Positions 1-12,238 of a stretch of 64,000 bases of DNA are shown in pieces. The stretch is from contig CAUYUJ010005703.1 of NCBI GenBank assembly GCA_963575745.1, positions 75,001 to 139,000 of the forward strand, in the 5' to 3' direction. The notes under the pieces were generated by a model. It worked only from the letters and a program-made list of their open reading frames with translations. It made no database searches and had not been told where the DNA came from. The translations under genes and the position numbers were made by a program. The stretch's first letter is position 1. Every line of letters begins with the position of its first letter. The stretch is from Prorocentrum cordatum. Taxonomy: Eukaryota; Sar; Dinophyceae; Prorocentrales; Prorocentraceae.

Positions 1-1122
1 GGCTGCCTTCTTCTTCGCCTCGGGTGTGGCGTCACTTTTCCTCCTCTTTTTGTTCTCCAGCCAGCTAGGGGTCGGCGTCGCCGACGGCTCTGGCAGCACT
101 TCCGCTGCCATGGCAGCCCTGGCGCGCTTGGCCTCCCTGGCCTCCTTCTTGTTATGTTTCTTCTGCTTCTTGTTCCTTTCCTTCTTCATCTGTTTGCCCA
201 GCTTTCCGCACTTCTCTTCGGCGCGCCCGCCAAGCAAACTCTTGTAGAAAGGGAACTTGTCGATGGCAACAGCGCTGCTCGACGACGCGCTCGAGCTCGA
301 AGGCAGCTCTGTCGCCTGCGGCATCGCTGGAGTCGGAATTGACTGCTTGGGAGGCGGCGCAGTCGCCTTCTTGGCAGTCGCTGGAGTGGCCTGCTGGGGA
401 GTGGCCTGCTTCGCCTGCTTGGGAGTGGCCTGCTTGTGAAGCGCTGCAGTCGCCTTCGCAGTCGCTGGAGTGGCCTGCTGGGGAGTGGCCTGCTTCGCCT
501 GCTTGGGAGTGGCCTGCTTCGGAGTCGCCTGCTTCGGAGTTGGCGTGGGCTGCTTCGGAGTCGGAGTCGCCTGCTTCGGAGTTGGCGTGGGCTGCTTCGG
601 AGTCGCCTGCTGGGGAGTGGCCTGCTTCGGAGTCGCCTGCTTCGCCTGCTTGGGAGTGGCCTGCTTCGGAGTCGCCTGCTTCGGAGTTGGGGCCGCCTGC
701 TTCGGAGTCGGCGGCATGGCTGCGTACTCGTTAATCTCCTCATCCTGCGCAGGCCCCTCATCCTTTGGGGGGCTCTTTTGAATTCGGCGCACGGGCAACT
801 CGATGTAGCCTCCCGCCATTTTATCTATAATTGTGTTGGGGCCCCAGTCTTCCAGATCGAGATCGCTGCGCTCTCCATCGTCCTCAGCGGGGCCCTCTTG
901 ATCCTCTTCCTCGGGGCGGGGGTGGGGGGGTCGTCGACGGCGACGTGGGAGACTGCGCCAGTCGTGGACCCTGCTGACGCCGTGAGAGCATCGATACAAG
1001 GTTTTACCAGCGTTGCAGCCTGGAGCCCTCGACGGGCCACGGGATGCCAACATGCGGCAAAGAGCGCGTTCAAACCGGGCCCCAGGGCGAAAGCCTCCAG
1101 GACCGACGCGCCACGACGTCAT
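1..1122 (-). CDS. Hypothetical protein with PTPKQ repeats, 3' end beyond window
   Basis: This minus-strand frame is open from 1,509 down to base 1 and leaves the window without a stop, so the C-terminus is missing. I set the start at the ATG at 1,122-1,120 (MTSWRVGPGG...); ATGs at 1,053 and 819 are alternatives. The N-terminal 100 residues are Arg/Cys/Gly-rich. An acidic stretch follows (about 915-840, with EEEDQEGPAEDDGERSD), then LEDWGPNTIIDKMAGGYIEL. About 125 residues of degenerate PTPKQAT repeat span roughly 710-340. The last part is Lys/Glu/Arg-rich (KKERNKKQKKHNKKEAREAK) and resembles a nuclear basic tail. The other frames here translate to monotonous Arg/Leu or Gly/Cys/Val repeats, while this one alternates acidic, Pro-rich and basic blocks, which is why I prefer it. 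I recognise no family. Introns cannot be excluded. Confidence 0.55.
   Translation of the reverse strand, partial: MTSWRVGPGGFRPGARFERALCRMLASRGPSRAPGCNAGKTLYRCSHGVSRVHDWRSLPRRRRRPPHPRPEEEDQEGPAEDDGERSDLDLEDWGPNTIIDKMAGGYIELPVRRIQKSPPKDEGPAQDEEINEYAAMPPTPKQAAPTPKQATPKQATPKQAKQATPKQATPQQATPKQPTPTPKQATPTPKQPTPTPKQATPKQATPKQAKQATPQQATPATAKATAALHKQATPKQAKQATPQQATPATAKKATAPPPKQSIPTPAMPQATELPSSSSASSSSAVAIDKFPFYKSLLGGRAEEKCGKLGKQMKKERNKKQKKHNKKEAREAKRARAAMAAEVLPEPSATPTPSWLENKKRRKSDATPEAKKKAA
340..715 (-). repeat. Coding minisatellite (PTPKQ units)
   Basis: Degenerate 12-24 bp units built from ACTCCGAAGCAGGCG on the minus strand, read in phase as TPKQA, TPQQA and TPKQAKQ. The array lies inside the coding frame above and keeps the frame because unit lengths are multiples of three. 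Confidence 0.8.
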
Positions 1123-1279
1123 GCCAAACAAGTTGCCGCGTCCAACGGTCCGCTGGCGCCGCCGACGCAGGGCTGCACAGGGAGGGGCTATACTGATCTG
1201 GCAAGGCGAAAGTTTTGCAGGAGTCGTCAGAGTCTTGTAAGTCCTGCCCCGAACCCAAGGAGGCAGCACGGAGGATGAC

Positions 1280-1480
1280 GCGTGAAGGGAGGGGGGGAAG
1301 AGGGGAAGGCGGGTAGGGGAGGGGAGGGGGGAAGGAGAGGGGAAGGAGAGGGGATGGGATGGGATGAAGAAGGAGATGGGGAAGGGAAGCGGAAGGGGAC
1401 GATGAGTGAGAGGGTGGTTAAGGGGGATGGGAAGGGTGGGGGGATCGGAAGGAGGGGGGATGAATGAAGGAAGTGACGAG
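1280..1480 (+). repeat. G-rich purine tract, quadruplex-prone
   Basis: About 200 bp of almost pure purine on the plus strand with many runs of three to seven G separated by one to four bases. It sits directly upstream (on the minus strand) of the gene at 1-1,122. It could form G-quadruplexes. No gene is seen between 1,123 and 1,480. Confidence 0.7.
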
Positions 1481-2540
1481 GCAGACGAGCGACGCTCCCA
1501 TGTCCTCGATCAACGAAGCAGCGAAGTATTCCTGCAGCTCGGCCTCTGAAACGTCGCTGTCCGAGTATATGGTCGTATCTGCGTCAGTCGCCTTCCCTCG
1601 CCCCAAGCTTGTCGTTGTCGTCATCGTCATCGCCAGTGCCCTCATCGTCGTCACCTTTGCGATCGCCTTCCTCATTGGGGTCATGCCATCGGCGTCGCCA
1701 CCACCACCACGGCCACGCTCACTATGCCAATACCGACGCGGATGACGACGAAGACGACGACGACGACGACAGGACGACGACGACCACGCGAGACGACGAC
1801 GATTACCGTGAGCATTGCACGACTGCGGACTTCGGACGATGGATGTCGAACGTGACGGCGACGCTGACCGACGAGGGCGACGGTGGCCACAGTCACCGTC
1901 GCTGCCCCCACTGCTGGCCCCTCGCGCCTCGTCGGAGTTCATGCGGAGGAAGTGGCTCATCATGATGCGGAGCGTGCGCGCTTGCAAGAACCTGGCGCGG
2001 CACAGTGATGCAAGCATTCAAGATAAGTAAGAGAGGCCGCAAGTTCAAGTCGCAATACTGACGCTGAGACAGACCAAATACCTGGGAACGCAACCAAACC
2101 TGACTCTGACCGTCACCGTCGACACGGTTGCCTTCGCCAACGCCGAAATCTATACCATCGGTCGCCGTCGCCTTCGTCGCCACCATCACCCGTTTTCACG
2201 TTATCGTCTTCGTCATGCGCAATTCCTCGCGTCCTGGTTTCTGTCAAGTGCGCACCCCTCCAGCATCCCCCTGAACAGTCTGCCGACCAGCTCCAGCATC
2301 CCTTCAGCATCCCCCCGACGTTCTGTTTAAGTGCGCATCCCCCCAGCATCCCTCCATCATCTCCCTGAGCATCACTGAAGAGAGTTAGGTGGGCAGGTGA
2401 AACGCGATGCCCTGCGTCCTTCTCGTCAATGGCTTTCGGCCGTTCTTCTCTTTCCAGCCCTCCATGTAGTTGTCGAAGAATGCTTTGCGCCAGCCCTCCT
2501 CGGGAGTGAGGGGCTCGGGTTGATCCCCCTCCCTCACTCT
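1481..2540. other. Trinucleotide-rich intergenic DNA
   Basis: Imperfect GTC/GAC and ATC/GAT repeats dominate 1,600-1,870. The remainder shows short CAGCATCCC-type repeats at 2,260-2,370. Open frames here translate to V/S, D-T or R-rich strings in all frames, and I support no gene. Confidence 0.6.
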
Positions 2541-2550
2541 CTCTCTGCCC

Positions 2551-2554
2551 ACTT

Positions 2555-2588
<34 letters not shown>

Positions 2589-2673
2589 ACCCCCCCCCCC
2601 CCCCCCCCCCCCCCCCCCACGCCCCCCCCCCCCCCCTCCAACCCCCCCCCTCCCCCCCCCCCCCCCCCCCGCC

Positions 2674-2746
<73 letters not shown>

Positions 2747-2747
2747 C
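2551..2747 (+). repeat. Long poly(C) tract
   Basis: About 195 nt that are almost all C, broken by only about a dozen other bases. Homopolymers this long are often mis-sized in assemblies, so the true length is uncertain. Confidence 0.95.
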
Positions 2748-4290
2748 TCAACCTCTCTGTTTAGATCCGTTCTCCATCTCTGATCCTCGCCGTATTGTTG
2801 TCGTCATCGTCGCCTATCGTCCTCGTCACCCTCGGCATCGTCGGCGTCATCCTCACGCGTGTCGTCATCCTCATCGCGGTCGTCTTTGCTCTTGTCGTCA
2901 TCGTCCTACTGCCGCCGTCGTCGCCACCCCTTTCGTTGTCGTCGTCGTCGCCATTCGTTGTCCTTGCCATCGGCACTGGGACGATCACTACCGTCACCCC
3001 CGTCGTCGTAACCTCCGTCGCCACCATCGCCATACGATCGTCGTCTGAATCATCATCGCCCTCGTCGTTATAACCTATGGGGTCATCATCATCACTGGCC
3101 GCTGCCACCATTGCGGGCGCCGCCATCGCCGCCCCTTGCGCCGCAATCCTCCATGACCTTCTGGGAGATCCTCTTCTTCCCAGTGAGCGACACCAGCTTG
3201 TGCATCAGAGGGCCCTCAGCCTCGAGGCACGGAGATGCGACAAGGGATGCCAGGCGGGGCCGAGAGAAGGACACGACGGGGGTGGGTGGATGCATAACGC
3301 AGGGCGCATTAGATGACGAGGAAGTTGGCACTACGAACGCAACATGGACAGGAGAAGTCGGGAAGATGAGGATGAGGGGTGCAGGAGAAAACCAGTAAGG
3401 ACCAATGCCGTCGTCACCGTTGCCATCGCGATCAGCGTCGCCACGTTCTCGTCGTCGTCATCGTTGTACGCGTCATCGTCAGCATTGGCGTTGTCTGCGT
3501 AATTGCTCGATTTACCTTCCTAGCTCTCTTCCTCCACCTTCGGTATGCGCCATCCCCCCGTCATAATTTGCCGATCCCTCATCATCGTCATCCCCGTCAT
3601 TACTACTCGTCCACTCCTTCCCTGGCCGTCCGATGCCTTGAAACAAATGATCGGTTTCCAAGGGGCGCCGAAGTGAGCGCATCCAGAGCTCGGATTCCCA
3701 GGGACGTCAAAGTTAGCAAATCAAGCCATCGGGCTCCCCTGTCCTCGCCCCAAAATCTCATGAGCCTTGAGCTCATCTTTGTTCGCGCGCGACTCGAACT
3801 TCTCTGGCGAGTACTCGTGCATCGGGATCTTCCAGCGGCCATCTTCGAATCCCGGCGGCGCCGACGGGCGTGCAAATCAGGCGCTGTCGTCATCGCCGCC
3901 GTCGTCATCATCACCGCGGTCTCCATCGCCGTCGCCATCGCAGTTGAACATAAGCCTCACTAGAGAGGCTCCGACGCCATCTCCGTTGAAATAAGCCATC
4001 GCCACCGACATCACCAATGCCGCCGTTGCCACCTCGCAATCTCCCCCGTCGACGTCGTCGAACCTCGATCGCCTCTCCTCCTCCACTTCTTCTGGAACCC
4101 TCGATCGTCTTCCCTCCCGCATCGTCTTCCTCTTGGCCTCATTCCATATACTCTCCTTCTCATCTTCTCCTTGGCGCCTCCCCGCTCACATCCCCCCATT
4201 CCCCAGTAGAGCGATGCAAATCCTTGCATCATCGCGTGCTCTGGCCCGAAGTCCATGAGCACCTCCAGCGGGGCCGCGGGGGCTTGGGCG
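2748..4290. other. Trinucleotide-rich intergenic DNA without a supported gene
   Basis: GTC/ATC-type triplet repeats occupy 2,790-3,100, 3,410-3,500 and 3,880-4,020. Between them I find no conserved protein motif or RNA gene. Confidence 0.55.
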
Positions 4291-4560
4291 GGCGACGTCG
4301 ACGACGCGATCGACGACGGCGATCGACGACGACGCTGGACACGATCGGCGACGGCGATCGACGTCGACGACTGTCGACGATAAGATCGACGACGGCGATC
4401 CACGACGACGCTCGACACGATCGACGACGGCGATCGACGTCGACGATGTCGGCGACGATGCGATCGACAGAGGCAATGCGATCGACCACGACGACGACGA
4501 TCACGGCGATCGGCTACCGACGACCCGACGACGACGACGATCGGTGACAGCAATAACGAC
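4291..4560. repeat. GACGATCGACG-rich repeat, 76-bp unit
   Basis: Dense TCGA and GATCGAC palindromic steps. A unit of about 76 bp starting at 4,308 recurs at 4,384 with few differences. All frames stay open because the unit lacks stops, which produces spurious ORFs. Confidence 0.75.
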
Positions 4561-4749
4561 TACAACTATATATTACAATTGCTGGCGACGACGTTGACGA
4601 CGACGATGGCAATCATCTGGGACGACGTGAGAAAGCAGAGGCACAGGAGGAAGGGAAGCGCCTGCGACAGCAAATCTGTCGGTCCCTTCCACGTGGGCGG
4701 GAACGCGAATTTCTTTGGCGGCGCCATCGCTGGCCTCGGGGGGGAGCGA

Positions 4750-5060
4750 GGGACCTCCGTTCCTTCCTCCTTCATCCTCTTTCCTCCTCCACCTCCTCCT
4801 CTTCCTGCCTTATGTGTTCCTCATATTTTCACTGTTCCTTCCTCCTCCTGCTCCTGTCCTTCCTCCTCCTCCTCCTCGAGCCTGTTTCTTCTCTACCCCA
4901 GGGTCAGGAAAGGCCTAGGGAGAAGACGCAGGGAGGAGAGGCAGAAGGAGGGGGGCGAAGAGGAAGAGGAGGCGCGACGAAGGAAGGGGGGACGAAGACG
5001 AAGGAGGGGGACGAAGAGGAGAGGCAAGGAGGACGAGGAGGATGAAGAAGATAAGGAGAG
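4750..5060. repeat. Pyrimidine tract switching to purine tract
   Basis: 4,750-4,900 is almost pure C/T on the plus strand (CTCCT repeats). 4,915-5,055 is almost pure G/A (GGAGGA repeats). Together they form an imperfect inverted repeat that could fold into a hairpin or triplex. No gene is supported. Confidence 0.6.
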
Positions 5061-5469
5061 GCAGGGGTTGAACTTGACACCGGGTGGGGTGAGGGGCGGG
5101 AGCTCCGATGGGAAGCACTACCTGCGCTACAATCCCCCCTCCCACCTCTCCTCATCATCCCCGAGCGCGCCTAGGCGCGCGCCAAGCACGTCGCGGCCGC
5201 CGCTGGGCGGCCAACGCGCGGAGGCGCGCACAGAGCCTCAAATGGGCTCCGCGGGGTCTCTCTCGTCCTCCTCATACCTCCTTTCTACGTTTCCCTCTCC
5301 TCCTCTCCAGTTCCCTTTATCTCCACGCCGATTTGTTAGATCATCCTCGTTTCCTCTTCGTCCTCCTCCGCCTGCCTCTCCTGCTTGTCCTCGCTATCGG
5401 TCCCAGCGCGCTCGCACCTGGCGTGCTGGTGACAACTACCAAACCATATAAATGCATAGCTTCGGCGCG

Positions 5470-6010
5470 CAACATCGGTTCTAGTGCAAATGTTATAACT
5501 CGAAAACCCACTGGCAAAACCCGATGTAAATTTTCACTCTTGGATCTGAACGCAACCATAACAAAGCAGAGTGCGCGCGTTGAAGGGCAATGCAGGTTGC
5601 AATGCCTAGGTGGCGATGTCAACTCGAAAACGCAGTGATGAAAACCCAAATGTAAATGTTAATTCTTGGATCTGAAGAGGCGATCACCAAACCAGAATCA
5701 TAACAAAGAACAGCGCGCGCGCCGACATCGGCGCGCGCGCGCTGAAGTGCAATATAAGTTTAGCTACAACGGTGGCGATGTTAAATCGAAAACCCAAACG
5801 GTGAAAAACCAATGTACAAGGTCAGCCTTGGATCTGAAGAGGCGATCATTTCATTAATGTGGCAAAGACAACACCATATCAAATAACAGCGCTCTTACAT
5901 TTGTTTTCAATGCAACGGTGGCGATGTTAATTTGAAAACCAGATCGGCAAAACCCAATGTAACTTTTCATGCTTGGATCTGCGGATGCGATCTTTTCAAT
6001 GTAAAATCAA
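5470..6010. repeat. Tandem repeat of about 150 bp, four degenerate copies
   Basis: The landmark CTTGGATCTGA recurs near 5,540, 5,664 and 5,827, with a CTTGGATCTGC variant near 5,972. GGTGGCGATGT recurs near 5,610, 5,771 and 5,918, and CGAAAACCCA-like blocks sit between. Spacing varies from about 125 to 165 bp. Copy 2 contains a GCGCGCGCGCCGA inverted repeat at about 5,716-5,746. Confidence 0.8.
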
Positions 6011-6139
6011 TGTAGACGTTGCAGCTCTACCAAGGAACAACGCGCGCGCGTCCGCGCGCCCTGGAGTGCTGTCGACATCGCTCGCGATGGGTTGGACCGA
6101 GGGAAGAAACCGACAACCGATTGGCAAAATAACAAGGTG

Positions 6140-6225
6140 ACGCACCACTCACGACGCTAAAACAAAACTCACGACGCTAAAACAAAACGCATGACATTGA
6201 AACAAAACTCACGACAAGGTTAGTA
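6140..6225 (+). repeat. Short direct repeats (AAAACAAAACTCACGACGCT)
   Basis: Three to four copies of a roughly 20-bp unit lie just before the satellite array. They may mark an older insertion edge. Confidence 0.6.
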
Positions 6226-6299
6226 GAAGTTTCAACTTCAATCCAAACAGAAAACTCACAACGTTGCAGGCGTCATGAGTTTCTCACGACGCCTGAGGT

Positions 6300-9294
6300 C
6301 AGGGTTACCAGCGCCCCCCACCTAGACCTCCTCCCGGCCCGGCATTCCCGCCCCGGGAGAACTTTTTTCTTGGGGCCCCCCACTCGACCATTCCTGGCCC
6401 AGAACCTACCCGCGCCCCCCACCTGGACCCCCTCCTCGCCTGGCATTCCCACCCCGGGAGACCTCTATTCTTCAGACCGCCCACTCGACAATTCCTGCCC
6501 CAGAACCTACCAACGCCCCCCACCTGGACCTCCCCCTGGCCTGGCATTCCCACCCCGGGAGAACTGAAAACGCCCCCGACCTGGACCCCCTCCTTGCCTG
6601 GCATTCCCAACCTTGGAGAACCCTGTTCTTGGGGCCCCCCACTCGACAATTTCTTTCCCAGAACCTACCCGCGCCCCCCACCTGGACCCCCTCCTCGCCT
6701 GGCATTCCCACCCCGGGAAAACTCTGTTCTTGGGCACCCGCACTCGACAATTCCTGGCCCAGACCCTACCAGCGCCTTCCACCTGGACCCGCTCCTCGCC
6801 TGGCATTCCCACCCCGGGAGAACTCTGGTCTTGGGCCCCCGCACTCGACAATTCCTGCCCCAGAACTATCAACGCCCCCCACCTGGACCCCCTCCTGGCC
6901 CGGCATTCCCACCCCGGGAGAACTCTGTTTTTTGGGGCCCCCCACTCGGCATTTCCAAGCCCAGAACCTACCAGCGCCCGGCATTCCCACCCCGGGAGAA
7001 CTCTGTTTTTGGGACCCCCCCACCCCTCTCGACATTTCCTGCCCCGAAACCTACCAAACCCCCCCACTCCTGGACCCCTCCTGGCTGGCATCCCCACTGG
7101 GAGAACTTCGTTCTTGGGACCCCCCACTCGACAATTCCTGCCCCGGAACCTACCAACGCCCCCCACCTGGACCTCCTCCTGGCCTGGCATTCCCACCCCT
7201 GGAGAACTACATCCTAGGGGCCCCCCACTCGACAATTCCTGCCCCAGAACCTACCGCCGCCCTCCACCTGCCCCCCCCCCCCGGCCTAGCATTCCCACCC
7301 CGGGAGAACTCTGCTCTTGGGACCCCCCACTCGACAATTCCTGGCCCAGACCCTACCAGCGCCCCCCACCTGGACCCCCTCCTGGCCTGGCATTCCCACC
7401 CCGGGAGAACTCTGTTTTTGGGACCCCCCACTCGACAATTCCTGCCCCAGCACCTACCAACGCCCCCCACCTGGACCTTCTTTCTTGCCTGGCATTCCCA
7501 CCCCGGGCGAACTCTGTTCTTGGGCCCCCCCACTCGACCATTCCTGGCCCAGAACCTACCAACGCCCCCCACCTGGACCCCCTCTTGGCTCGGCATTCCC
7601 ACCCCGGGAGACCTCGATTCTTCAGACCGCCCACTCGACATTTCCTGCTCCAGAACCTACCCACGCCCCCGACCTGGACCCCCTCCTTGCCTGTCATTCC
7701 CACCCTTGGAGAACCCTGTTCTTGGGACCCCCTCCTCGACAATTCCTTCCCAGAACCTACCCGCGCTTCCCACCTGGACCCCCTCCTGGCCTGGCATTCC
7801 CATCCCCGCCCTGGGACAACTCTTCTTGGGCACCCGCACTCGACACTTCCTGGCCCAGACCCTACCAACGCCTTCCACCTGGACCCCCTATCCTGGCTTG
7901 GCATTCCCACCCCGGGAGAACTCTGTTCTTGGGACCCCCACTCGACAATTCCTGGCCCAGAACTTACCAATGCCCCCCACCTGGACCTCCTCCTGGCCTG
8001 GCATTCCCAGCCCGGGAGAACTCTGTTCTCTGGCCCCCCCACTCGACAATTCCTGCCCCAGAACCTACCCACGCCCCCCACCTGGACCCCCTCCTGCCCT
8101 GGCATTCCCACCCGGGAGAACTCTTGTAGTACGAGTTCTTGGGACCCCCCACTCGACATCTCGTGCCCCTAGAATACTTCAATAACGGATTATACACCTT
8201 TTTAATTCACTATTACCAAACGCCCCCCACCTGCGACCACTCACAGCCTGCACATTTCCCACCCTGGGAGAACTTCGTTCTTGGGGCCCCCCACTCGACA
8301 AGTCCTGCCCCAGAACCTACCACCGCCCCCCACCTGGACCCCCTCCTGGCCTGGCATTCCCACCCCGGGAAAACTACATCCTTGAAGCCCCTCACTCGTC
8401 AATTCCTGCCCCAGAACCTACCGCCGCCCCCCGCCTGGACCCCCTCCTGGCCTAGCATTCCCACCCCGGGAGAACTCTGCTCTTGGGGCCCCCCCACTCG
8501 GACAATTCCTGGCCAGGATTTACCAACGCCCCCCACCTGGACCCCCTCCTGGCCTGGCATTCCCACCCCGCGAGCATTCTGTTGTTGGGCCCCCCCACTC
8601 GACATTTCCTGCTCCAGACCCTACCAACGCCCATCACCTGGACCCCCTCCTGGCCTGGCATCCCTACCCTTGGAGAACTCTCTTCTTGGAACCCCCCACC
8701 CGACACTTCCTGCCCCAGAACCTACCAACGCCCCCCACCTGGACCCCCTCCTGGCCTGGCGACTCGACAATTCCTGGCCCAGAACGTACCAACGCCCCCC
8801 ACCTGGACCCCATCCTGGCCTGGCAGTCCCACCTTGGGACTCCCCACTCGACACTTCCTGGCCCAGAACCTACCAACGCCCCCCACCTGGACCCCCTCCT
8901 TGCCTGGCATTCCCACCTCGGGAGAACTCTCTGTTCTTGGGACCCCCCACCCGACAATTCCTGCCCCAGAACCTACCAACGCTCCCACCTGGACCCCCTC
9001 CTGGACTGGCATTCCCACCCCGGGAGAACTCTGTTCTTGGGACCCCACTCGACAACTCTTGCCCCAGAACTACCAAGCCCCACACCTGGACCCCCTTCTG
9101 GCTGGCTGTCGACCCTTGGAGTTCTCGTTCTTGGGACCCCCCCACTCGCAATTTCTAACCCAGAACTACCAACGCCCCCCCCCTGGACTCCCTCCTGGCC
9201 TGGCATCCCCACCCCGGGAGAACTCTGTTCTTGGGACCCCCCCCCTCGACAATTCCTAGCCCAGAACCTACCAACGCCCCCCCCCTGGACCCCC
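6300..9294. repeat. 101-bp GC-rich satellite, first array
   Basis: Roughly 29 units of about 101 bp. Each contains ACTCGACAATTCCTG, CCCAGAACCTACCAACG, CACCTGGACCCCCTCCTGG and CATTCCCACCCCGGGAGAAC in that order. Units are 98-103 bp and differ by a few bases and short indels. Because the unit has few stops, several frames on both strands stay open for up to about 520 codons (Pro-rich, or Gly/Val/Arg-rich); these are not genes. An AT-rich interruption lies at about 8,162-8,222. Confidence 0.93.
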
Positions 9295-9369
9295 GCGACC
9301 GGTTGTTACTGTGGCCCGTTGGGCGTTCGTGTGGCCGGTTGGGTGTTAGTGTGGCCCGTCGCGCGGCGG

Positions 9370-9509
9370 GATGGGAGTTACTGTGGCCCGCGCAGGCCGC
9401 TCAATGAAAAGTAATATGTAAAGGTATCTCATGTTAGATCTGGAGAGATTCGCAATCCTTAAGGGAATCCATTCCCGCGCAGGCAAGAGTGGCCACAGTA
9501 ACTCCCATC
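9370..9509. repeat. Inverted repeat, 19-bp perfect arms
   Basis: GATGGGAGTTACTGTGGCC at 9,370-9,388 is matched by its exact complement at 9,491-9,509, and GCGCAGG appears beside both arms. The loop is about 100 nt and AT-richer than its surroundings. It lies at the left end of the insertion. Confidence 0.8.
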
Positions 9510-9524
9510 TGGAACCAACGTGGT

Positions 9525-9935
9525 AGTCGTGCTGTGTTAGTGGTGTGGTGGTCGCTGTGCTGTGTTAGTGGTGTGGTGTTGGTCTTGTTGTGTTAGTGGT
9601 GTGGTGTTGGTAGTGGCGGGTTGTGCTGTATGTTGTGTTAGTGGCGGGGTGTTGGTAGTGGTGCGCTGTGTTAGTAGTGTGGTGTTCATAGTGCTGTGTT
9701 AGTGGTGTGATGTTGGTAGTGTTGTTGAATTGTTAGTAGGTAGTAGTGTTGTGGTAGAGGCATTGGTGCTGTGATAGTGGTGTTGTGGTAGCGGTGTTGT
9801 GGTGTTGTGGTTGCGGTATTGTGGTAGCGGTGTTGTGGTGTTATGGTAGCGGTGTTGTGGTGTTGTGGTGCTGGTATTGTGATAGTTGTGCTGCAGTGTG
9901 GTAGTACTATGGTGCTGTAGTGGTGGTGTTAGGTA
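9525..9935 (+). repeat. GTGTTGTGGTAG-type minisatellite
   Basis: Degenerate units of GTGTTAGTGGTGTGGTG and GGTGTTGTGGTAGCG fill this stretch inside the insertion. Confidence 0.75.
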
Positions 9936-9939
9936 ATAC

Positions 9940-10205
9940 CATTCATAGGGAGTACTAGTCCCACGGAGTACTAGCCGTAGGGAGTGCTAGCCCCAGGGAG
10001 TACCAGTCCTAGGAATTACTATCCCTAGGGCGTACTCGTCCAAGGCAGTATTCGTCCTACGGGGTACTCGCACTACGGAGTACCAACCCTAGGGAATACT
10101 AGTCCTAGGGAGTGCTAGTCCATGGGAGTGCTAGGGAGTACTGGCGCTAGGGAGTGCTATCCCTAGGAAGTACTGGCGCTAGGGAGTACTAGTCCTGGGG
10201 CACTA
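9940..10205 (+). repeat. AGGGAGTACTAG minisatellite
   Basis: About 12-18 bp units (AGGGAGTACTAGTCCT, AGGGAGTGCTAG) repeated about 15 times with substitutions. It leads directly into the (GTA)n array. Confidence 0.8.
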
Positions 10206-10214
10206 GGGGCGACG

Positions 10215-11905
<1,691 letters not shown>

Positions 11906-11909
11906 TAGT

Positions 11910-12095
11910 TCGGAGAGCCCAAGAGGCTCCTCGGAGAGCCCGAGAGACGCCTCGGATGCCCCAAGAGGCTCTTCGGAGGCCCCACGACGCTCTTCGAAGA
12001 GCCCAAGAGGCTCTTTGGTGGCTGCAAGGAGGTCTTCGGCGGCTCCAAGAGGCTCTTCGGAGAGCACCAGAGGCTCTTCCGAGAGCCTCTTCGGT
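11910..12095. repeat. CCAAGAGGCTCTTCGGAG repeat
   Basis: Units of about 27-33 bp with the core CAAGAGGCTCTTCGGAG, inside the right part of the insertion. A related CAAGAGGCC repeat occurs at 26,235-26,510. Confidence 0.8.
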
Positions 12096-12238
12096 GAAGG
12101 GGGGGGGAGGGGGCGGAGCCTTTTTGGATCCCCCCCATTCACCGTACTCGAGAATTAATACGCTCTGGAGGACCCCTGGCCATACAAACACCAACCGGGC
12201 CGCAGTAACAATCAACGGGCCGCAGTAACACCTTATCT

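Noticed and set aside
2397-2783. Poly-Pro ORF on plus and poly-Gly ORF on minus
   Set aside because: Both come from the poly(C) tract.
6613-8185. Pro-rich ORFs of about 520 codons on plus and Gly/Val/Arg-rich ORFs on minus
   Set aside because: They are satellite translations, open in several frames on both strands, with unit indels shifting the frame.
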